Source: Pseudomonas sp. dw_612 (GTDB lineage: Bacteria > Pseudomonadota > Gammaproteobacteria > Pseudomonadales > Pseudomonadaceae). Taken from it: a stretch of 64,000 nt of DNA. Every line of letters starts with the position of its first letter. Within the stretch, counting starts at the first letter, position 1. The DNA is taken from positions 124,001 through 188,000 of the forward strand of contig NZ_JAAVVC010000014.1 of assembly GCF_018449725.1 (NCBI RefSeq), given 5' to 3'. Both the position numbers and the translations under genes were made by a program. This document shows positions 59,333-64,000 of this stretch, piece by piece. A model generated the notes under the pieces. The model worked only from the letters and a program-made list of their open reading frames with translations. It had not been told where the DNA came from and made no database searches.

Positions 59333-59413
59333 GATCGATTGTGCCCAAGCGAAAGCGCCGCAGGACGGAAAAACGCTATCGGCATTTGCGATCTCCCAAC
59401 CGGTTCAGCTAGT

Positions 59414-59437
59414 ATACGATTCATATACACTTCGTAT
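59414..59437. promoter_or_regulatory. Inverted repeat upstream of the ParD-like gene
   Basis: ATACGA and TCGTAT arms enclose 12 AT-rich bases. It lies 12 bp before the GTG start, a typical operator position for an autoregulated antitoxin-like gene. Confidence 0.4.
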
Positions 59438-59448
59438 CGGATGGATTT

Positions 59449-59700
59449 GTGGGAATCGTCAAAATTTCAGAAGACATGCACGAGAACCTGCGCGTCGCCA
59501 GCAATGCGCTGAGTCGCTCGATCAATGCCCAGGCCGAGCACTGGATGCGCATCGGGATGCTCGCCGAATTGCACCCCGATCTCGATCACAGTGACATCTG
59601 CCGTCTGCTGATCCGCGCCGAACAGGCCGGCGGCCTCGATTTGCAACAGGTGTGCGCACTCGCCGATGAGTCGTCAGCCACCGCAGGAGCCGCACAATGA
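59449..59700 (+). CDS. ParD-like small protein
   Basis: An 83-residue protein: GIVKISEDMHENLRVASNALSRSINAQAEHWMRIGM. The pattern matches ParD-like antitoxins (ribbon-helix-helix). The start is a GTG at 59449. No ParE-type toxin gene is next to it; instead its stop overlaps the map ATG by four bases (ATGA). A possible operator sits just upstream. It may act as a regulator of the map paralogue rather than as an antitoxin; this is inference from position. Confidence 0.8.
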   Translation: MGIVKISEDMHENLRVASNALSRSINAQAEHWMRIGMLAELHPDLDHSDICRLLIRAEQAGGLDLQQVCALADESSATAGAAQ

Positions 59701-60497
59701 ACCGGGCAGTGAAGAACAGCGTCGTGATCAATGCCCCAGCGCAAATCGCCCAGTCTGGCGTGGCAGGTCAGTTGGCGGCCGAGGTGCTGGCGATGATTAC
59801 GCCCCACGTCAAAGCCGGGGTCAGCTTGAACGAGCTCGATCGGCTCTGCCACGACCACATCGTCAATGTGCAGAAAGCCATTGCCGGCAATATCGGCTAT
59901 CACGGCTTTCCGAAAACCGTGTGCATATCGGTCAACGAAGTGGTGTGTCACGGCATCCCTTCAGCCCAGGTGTTGAAGGACGGCGACATCGTCAACATCG
60001 ATATTGCCGTGGTCAAGGATGGCTGGTTCGGCGACACCAGCCGCATGTACTTCGTCGGCGAACCGAGCCCGGAAGCACAACGACTGGTGCAGACCACCTA
60101 TGAAGCAATGTGCGCCGGTATCCGCGTCGTTCGTCCCGGCGCAACGCTGGGCGATATTGGCCATGCGATCCAGAGCGTGGCCGAGCGCGACGGTTTCAGT
60201 GTGGTGCGCGAGTACTGCGGGCATGGCATCGGCAAGGTCTATCACGATGAGCCGCAGGTCCTGCATTACGGCTTTCCAGGCCAGGGCCTGACCCTGAAGG
60301 CCGGGATGATTTTCACCATTGAACCGATGCTCAACGCCGGCAAACGCCATGTGAAAACCCTGGCCGATGGCTGGACGGTGGTGACCAAGGATCTGTCGTT
60401 GTCGGCCCAGTGGGAGCACATGGTGGCGGTCACGGATGATGGCTTCGAAGTGTTGACGTCGTGGCCGGATCAGGTTGAAGGCTATGCGGCGCCGTAA
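59697..60497 (+). CDS. map: Type I methionine aminopeptidase (map paralogue)
   Basis: The enzyme removes the start Met from new proteins. All five metal ligands are visible: Asp102, Asp113 (IDIAVVKDGWFGDTSRMY), His176 (YCGHGIGKVYH), Glu209 (FTIEPMLNAG) and Glu240 (AQWEHMVAV). His-containing VCHGIP is also present. At 266 residues it is a full type I enzyme. Its ATG lies inside the ParD-like stop, so the two are translated together. Pseudomonads usually also have a map beside rpsB-like genes, so this is probably a second copy. Confidence 0.93.
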   Translation: MNRAVKNSVVINAPAQIAQSGVAGQLAAEVLAMITPHVKAGVSLNELDRLCHDHIVNVQKAIAGNIGYHGFPKTVCISVNEVVCHGIPSAQVLKDGDIVNIDIAVVKDGWFGDTSRMYFVGEPSPEAQRLVQTTYEAMCAGIRVVRPGATLGDIGHAIQSVAERDGFSVVREYCGHGIGKVYHDEPQVLHYGFPGQGLTLKAGMIFTIEPMLNAGKRHVKTLADGWTVVTKDLSLSAQWEHMVAVTDDGFEVLTSWPDQVEGYAAP

Positions 60498-60535
60498 ACA
60501 TTTTTCAAACACACCGCAGATTCCCTTGTGGGAGC

Positions 60536-60616
60536 GGGCTTGCTCGCGAAGGGGCCATGTCAGTCAATATTGATTTGCCTGACCCACCGCTTTCGCGAGC
60601 AAGCCCGCTCCCACAA
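60536..60616. repeat. BIME: inverted REP pair
   Basis: TTGTGGGAGCGGGCTTGCTC faces GAGCAAGCCCGCTCCCACAA, lying between the convergent map and ppk2 genes. Confidence 0.9.
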
Positions 60617-60627
60617 ATGTTTCAGGC

Positions 60628-60655
60628 AAAAAAAATGCCGCCGGTTAAGGCAGCA
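60628..60655 (-). terminator. Intrinsic terminator of ppk2
   Basis: Read leftward, TGCTGCC and GGCGGCA pair over 7 bp (one U.G) around TTAACC, followed by eight T. It lies 65 bp after the ppk2 stop. Confidence 0.75.
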
Positions 60656-60719
60656 ATAAAAAAAAGCACGCGTTGTATGACCTGAGTATTGACGGCGTCA
60701 GGTGACAGAATGATGACAA

Positions 60720-61637
60720 TCAGTAGACTTGCGGCACGATCAGTTCCGGTGGCGTCGGGCTGCGGGAATAGTCTTCCTGGCGCACACGTTGCGGCAGCTC
60801 GATCGTTGGATGCGTTACCTCTTCATAGGGCATTTGCCCGAGCAGGTGGTTGATGCAGTTGAGGCGGGCCTTTTTCTTGTCGTCGGCTTGCACCACCCAC
60901 CACGGCGCTTCGGCAATGTGGGTGCGTTCGAGCATGATTTCCTTGGCCTTGGTATAGGCCTCCCAGCGCCGACGGGACTCCAGGTCCATGGGGCTGAGCT
61001 TCCATTGCTTGAGCGGGTCATGGATGCGGCTGAGAAAGCGCAGGTTCTGTTCCTGGTCGGAAATCGAGAACCAGTATTTGATCAACTGAATGCCGGAGCG
61101 GGCGAGCATCCGCTCAAACTCGGGCACCGTGCGGAAGAACTCTTCGTACTGATCGTCATTGCAAAAGCCCATGACCTTTTCGACGCCGGCGCGGTTGTAC
61201 CAACTGCGGTCGAACAGCACGATTTCCCCCGCGGCCGGCAAATGCGAAACGTAGCGCTGGAAGTACCACTGGGTTTGTTCGCGGTCATTCGGCGCGGGCA
61301 GGGCGGCGACGCGGCACACCCGTGGGTTGAGGCGCTGGGTAATGCGCTTGATCACGCCACCCTTGCCAGCGGCATCGCGGCCTTCGAACAGAATTACCAC
61401 TTTGGCGCCGGTCTTGACCACCCAGCTTTGCAGCTTCACCAATTCGCCTTGCAGGCGGAACAGTTCGCTGAAATAGCGGCGGCGTTCGTCTTTCTCGCTG
61501 CCGTCGTTGACGTGGCCGTCGAACAGCTCATCGAGGTTGTGGCCGTCCTCCAGCAGTTCCAGCTCCAGCTCTTCGTCGCTGTGATCGAGCAGCTCGCGGT
61601 GGATTCGCTGCACAAGGGTGTCGTTGTTCGCAAGCAT
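60720..61637 (-). CDS. ppk2: Polyphosphate kinase 2 (PPK2 family)
   Basis: PPK2 enzymes use polyphosphate to phosphorylate nucleotides. The Walker A is FEGRDAAGKGG (residues 84-94). The Walker B is VLFDRSWYNRAGVE (about 139-152), and the lid has FLSRIHDPLKQWKLSPMDLE and SRRRWEAYTKAKEIML. At 305 residues with one domain it fits class I, which favours nucleoside diphosphates. An acidic N-terminus (DEELELELLEDGHNLDELFD) is characteristic. The gene is divergent from the exopolyphosphatase gene, so synthesis and breakdown of polyphosphate sit side by side. Confidence 0.94.
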   Translation of the reverse strand: MLANNDTLVQRIHRELLDHSDEELELELLEDGHNLDELFDGHVNDGSEKDERRRYFSELFRLQGELVKLQSWVVKTGAKVVILFEGRDAAGKGGVIKRITQRLNPRVCRVAALPAPNDREQTQWYFQRYVSHLPAAGEIVLFDRSWYNRAGVEKVMGFCNDDQYEEFFRTVPEFERMLARSGIQLIKYWFSISDQEQNLRFLSRIHDPLKQWKLSPMDLESRRRWEAYTKAKEIMLERTHIAEAPWWVVQADDKKKARLNCINHLLGQMPYEEVTHPTIELPQRVRQEDYSRSPTPPELIVPQVY

Positions 61638-61685
61638 GGTGGGAAGCTCCCGTGGAAGTGGCGTTGACGATGGTATTCCGGGAGA

Positions 61686-61704
61686 TATGACGAAGTGGTG
61701 ACGA
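61686..61704 (-). promoter_or_regulatory. PHO-box-like site facing ppk2
   Basis: Read leftward, CGTCAC and CGTCAT are 11 bp apart (TCGTCACCACTTCGTCATA). Two direct GTCA half-sites with this spacing resemble the PhoB box. It lies about 50 bp before the ppk2 start. Confidence 0.35.
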
Positions 61705-61731
61705 AAAGGCTGTAGGACATCAGATTGGCGG

Positions 61732-61749
61732 GTGTCATCTTCGTGTCAC
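61732..61749 (+). promoter_or_regulatory. PHO-box-like site facing the exopolyphosphatase gene
   Basis: GTGTCATCTTCGTGTCAC has two TGTCA(T/C) half-sites 11 bp apart, the PhoB box form (CTGTCAT-N4-CTGTCAC). It lies 79 bp before the ppx start. Confidence 0.5.
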
Positions 61750-61827
61750 CTAACCCATGGCAAGCTCTTCGCAAACCGTCTTGAAGGCCCCGACTGCGGG
61801 CGACTGAATCTGCCAGGAATCCCTACC

Positions 61828-62763
61828 ATGAAAGGAGACGCCTCTCTGTTTGCGGCCATTGACCTGGGGTCCAATGCGTTTCGCATGATGATTGGCCAGT
61901 CGGTCAAGCGGAACCAGCAGTTCGTCATCCAGGAAGTGAAAACCTTGCGTGAGCCGGTGCGTCTGGCCGAGGGGTTCCAGGGTGGAGCGCTGGACGAGTT
62001 GGCGCTGGATCGCGGTTGGCAGGCGCTCGCGCGATTTGGCAAGAAGTTGCGCGGTTTTGAATCGTGCCGGGTCAGGGCCGTGGCCACCAGCGCGGTGCGC
62101 GAAGCCGACAATGCTCAGTTGTTCCTGGCCAGCGCGGAACGGCATTTGGGGTTTCGGATCGACGTCATCTCCGGGCAGGAAGAAGCGCACCTGGTGTACG
62201 CCGGTGTGGCCCACACGTTGCCGGGTGAGGAGAGTCAGCGCCTGGTGGTGGACATTGGCGGCGGCTCCACCGAGTTGATTCTGGGCCGGGGTGTTCAGCC
62301 GTTGATGACACAAAGCATTGCCATCGGCAGCGGCACGTTCGGTTCACGCTACTTTCATGGCGGTCGCATCACCGCTCAGGCGCTGCTGGAAGCCGAGCGC
62401 GTCGCCTCGCTGGAATTTGAAAAAGTCGCCCGGCGTTATCGCGCGCTGGGTTGGCAGCAGACCATCGGCTCTTCAGGCACCGCGCGGATGCTGGCCAAAG
62501 TGCTCAAGGCCAACGGCCTGAACGACGATGGCCAAAACGGCATCACCTATGGCGGGTTGTTACGCCTGTCGCTGCGTCTGCTTGAAGTGGGGCATGTCAA
62601 ACAACTCAAACTGGCCGGGTTGCAAACTCATAGGCTGAGCATTCTGCCCGGCGGCCTGGTGGTGATGCTGGCCGCGTTCAAGGTGTTTGGCATCTCGCAC
62701 ATGACGCCGTCCGAGCCGGGTTTACGGTTTGGGGTGATGCATGGGTTGATGAGTCAGCACTGA
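61828..62763 (+). CDS. Ppx/GppA family phosphatase (exopolyphosphatase-like, short form)
   Basis: A 311-residue member of the actin-like ATPase fold. FAAIDLGSNAFRMMIGQ is phosphate motif 1, SAVREADNAQLFL and GQEEAHLVYAGVAHTL follow, and VVDIGGGSTELILG is phosphate motif 2. The usual C-terminal HD domain of the larger Ppx is missing, so this is the short form. It could act on polyphosphate or pppGpp. I chose the ATG at 61828. Its divergent partner is ppk2. Its last 10 bases overlap the convergent membrane gene. Confidence 0.88.
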   Translation: MKGDASLFAAIDLGSNAFRMMIGQSVKRNQQFVIQEVKTLREPVRLAEGFQGGALDELALDRGWQALARFGKKLRGFESCRVRAVATSAVREADNAQLFLASAERHLGFRIDVISGQEEAHLVYAGVAHTLPGEESQRLVVDIGGGSTELILGRGVQPLMTQSIAIGSGTFGSRYFHGGRITAQALLEAERVASLEFEKVARRYRALGWQQTIGSSGTARMLAKVLKANGLNDDGQNGITYGGLLRLSLRLLEVGHVKQLKLAGLQTHRLSILPGGLVVMLAAFKVFGISHMTPSEPGLRFGVMHGLMSQH

Positions 62764-63227
62764 CCGCCGACGGAACCCATCGTGGTGTCGGCTGCATAGT
62801 CCGTCCGTGTGTTGCCCTGGCGGTCGCGCAAGGCAAAGTGACTGATAAGCAGGCACAGACCCAAACCCAGCATATCCGCGACAAAATTCTGATACGCCGA
62901 GCTGAACGGAATGCCGTTTTCCCGTGGGTCGACGTACATCTCGTTGTACGCCGAGAGGAACAGCACAATGATCAAGCCGCCCCACGGACTCCACGGGATA
63001 CCGGCCTTCAGCGCGTAAAGATTTTCCCGCCACGAGCGCTTGAAGAACCGCGACGGGAGCGTGACGTAGCCCAGCGTCAGCGCCGCGCAGAAGCCGTACA
63101 GGAAATGGCAGAAGTTGTAGCTCCAGCGGATGATGTTGAACGCGTTGAGCTGGACCAGCCAAAACGTGATGAAGATCGCCAGGCACAGCAGAAACGGGGT
63201 GTAGGTCGAGCGTTTGGTAAACAGCAT
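62754..63227 (-). CDS. Small membrane protein, VanZ-like layout
   Basis: A 157-residue protein with four membrane segments (YTPFLLCLAIFITFWLVQL; YNFCHFLYGFCAALTLGYV; WGGLIIVLFLSAYNEMYV; and FVADMLGLGLCLLISH). The Glu in LSAYNEMY and the Asp in FVADMLGL recall VanZ-like proteins. The function is unknown. Its 3' end overlaps the ppx-like gene by ten bases. Confidence 0.7.
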   Translation of the reverse strand: MLFTKRSTYTPFLLCLAIFITFWLVQLNAFNIIRWSYNFCHFLYGFCAALTLGYVTLPSRFFKRSWRENLYALKAGIPWSPWGGLIIVLFLSAYNEMYVDPRENGIPFSSAYQNFVADMLGLGLCLLISHFALRDRQGNTRTDYAADTTMGSVGGQC

Positions 63228-63273
63228 TGAAGCTCCTTGAGGGGCATTGATCCGTTGGGTAATGCTACCGGAG

Positions 63274-63783
63274 TCAGGCCCCGTTTATCGCGGCTAAATG
63301 GAGCTGACGATACGCGTCGACCAGTTGATCCCGCGTGAACGCGAGATTGCGTCCGCTCGGATTCGGCAGGATCCAAACCGCCGCGCCTCCAAACGTCTGT
63401 GGCTGAAACCCCCACGCAATCGTCCGTTGGCCGGATAGCGCGCAGTAGGCTGCTTTACCGAGAAACGCCACAAAGCGTGGCGCATAGCGCGTGATCTTTT
63501 GTTCAAAGTCCCCGGCGGCAGCGGCGAATTCATGTTGTGACAGTTGATCCGCCCGCGCCGTGGGGCGGTCAACCACGGCGGTCAAGCCACACTGGTACTG
63601 CAAGAGCGTCCGGTCATCTTCCGGGCGCAGCTCTTCTGGCGTGAAGCCAGCCAGATGCAGCGTGCGCCAGAATCGATTGCCCCGGCCGGCAAAATGATGC
63701 CCCTGGGCTGCGGCGAGCATTCCCGGATTGATGCCGCAGAACACCACGGCCAGTTGCTCGGCCAGAATGTCGTCGAGTCCCAC
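63274..63783 (-). CDS. mug: G/U mismatch-specific DNA glycosylase (Mug)
   Basis: The enzyme removes uracil or ethenocytosine opposite G. The active-site loop is VVFCGINPGMLAAAQGHHFAG with the GINPG motif, and the second motif is WILPNPSGRN. At 169 residues it is full length. It sits 12 bp downstream of the TetR gene at the window edge and is probably co-transcribed with it. Confidence 0.93.
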   Translation of the reverse strand: MGLDDILAEQLAVVFCGINPGMLAAAQGHHFAGRGNRFWRTLHLAGFTPEELRPEDDRTLLQYQCGLTAVVDRPTARADQLSQHEFAAAAGDFEQKITRYAPRFVAFLGKAAYCALSGQRTIAWGFQPQTFGGAAVWILPNPSGRNLAFTRDQLVDAYRQLHLAAINGA

Positions 63784-63795
63784 CTTAAAACCCCC

Positions 63796-64000
63796 TCATC
63801 CGCAGATTACGTTGACCGCATTGCGCGCCAGTTCCGTCAGTTCATCCCGGGATTTACCTGCCCGCGCGCGGATGGAAATGCTATGCAGCAGGGAAGAGGC
63901 GAGCACGGCAAGGGCGGCCGGGTCTGCGCCTTCTTTCAACTCGCCGGCGCTGACTGCGCTTTGTAGACGGGTTTCCAGATCGGCATCGAGCCGGCTGAGT
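63796..64000 (-). CDS. TetR family regulator, C-terminal part (cut by window edge)
   Basis: The last 67 or so codons of a leftward gene; its start lies beyond 64000. The protein end (LSRLDADLETRLQSAVSAGEL, then DPAALAVLASSLLHSISIRARAG) matches the C-terminal dimerisation part of TetR regulators, and it closes ELARNAVNVICG. The DNA-binding domain is not in the window. It lies just upstream of mug. Confidence 0.75.
   Translation of the reverse strand, partial: LSRLDADLETRLQSAVSAGELKEGADPAALAVLASSLLHSISIRARAGKSRDELTELARNAVNVICG

Overview
The window looks like chromosome of a fluorescent Pseudomonas (P. fluorescens group). The reasons are the high-GC, C/G-ending codon use, the very many REP/BIME palindromes of the type GTGGGAGCGAGCTTGCTCGC, many LysR regulators, and typical Pseudomonas families (DUF6124, DUF6429, tandem Ohr, secreted AroQ-gamma). 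I see no rRNA, tRNA, insertion sequence, prophage or CRISPR array. Most genes are core or flexible metabolism. Two AT-rich patches (about 2123-3465 and 23548-27603) carry genes I cannot place and look acquired.

Layout. 1-7.5 kb: the start of ogt, gamma-glutamyltransferase, two unknown genes, an isochorismatase-fold hydrolase, a DUF6124 gene behind a structured leader, a TetR regulator, an NmrA-like oxidoreductase and a secreted cupin. 7.6-23.3 kb: a large GAF-GAF-GGDEF-EAL protein, a five-fold BIME array, SulP and MFS transporters, a VanX/L,D-transpeptidase-like fusion, a periplasmic binding protein, an MFS/LysE export pair, a CAP-domain protein and a Tet(X)-like flavoprotein. 23.5-28.6 kb: an accessory patch (DUF4238/SEC-C protein, an unknown 456-residue protein, DUF6429, a small protein behind a second structured leader). 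29-38.7 kb: LysR/YcaC-like pair, TrmK, pirin, an OhrR-Ohr-Ohr peroxide module with visible operators, RidA, MsrA, a 13-residue repeat protein, a VOC protein, a second BIME array and a tautomerase/LysR pair. 39.7-49.8 kb: a catabolic cluster (two MHS transporters, racemase, two SDRs, TPP enzyme, RidA, flavin monooxygenase, LysR). 50-64 kb: LysR/MFS pair, MarR-GNAT regulator, an unknown membrane protein, aldehyde dehydrogenase/LysR, lipoprotein, chorismate mutase, a candidate ncRNA, a ParD-like/map pair, a divergent PPK2/PPX polyphosphate module with PHO-box-like sites, a small membrane protein, mug and a truncated TetR gene.

Three observations stand out. (1) Two gene leaders 24 kb apart, on opposite strands, share one RNA architecture: a 16-17 bp closing stem with strand-specific G.U pairs, a UUCG hairpin just inside it, and a common 3' segment. 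(2) The catabolic cluster has the same 15-bp LysR-type palindrome (ATAGG-N5-CCTAT) at two promoters about 9 kb apart, tying a transporter/racemase unit to the main operon. (3) A structured, terminator-ended RNA candidate lies between the chorismate mutase gene and the ParD-like gene.

Start codons were moved inward from the longest open frame wherever a ribosome binding site or family alignment favoured it. All assignments come from reading the sequence; no database search was run.
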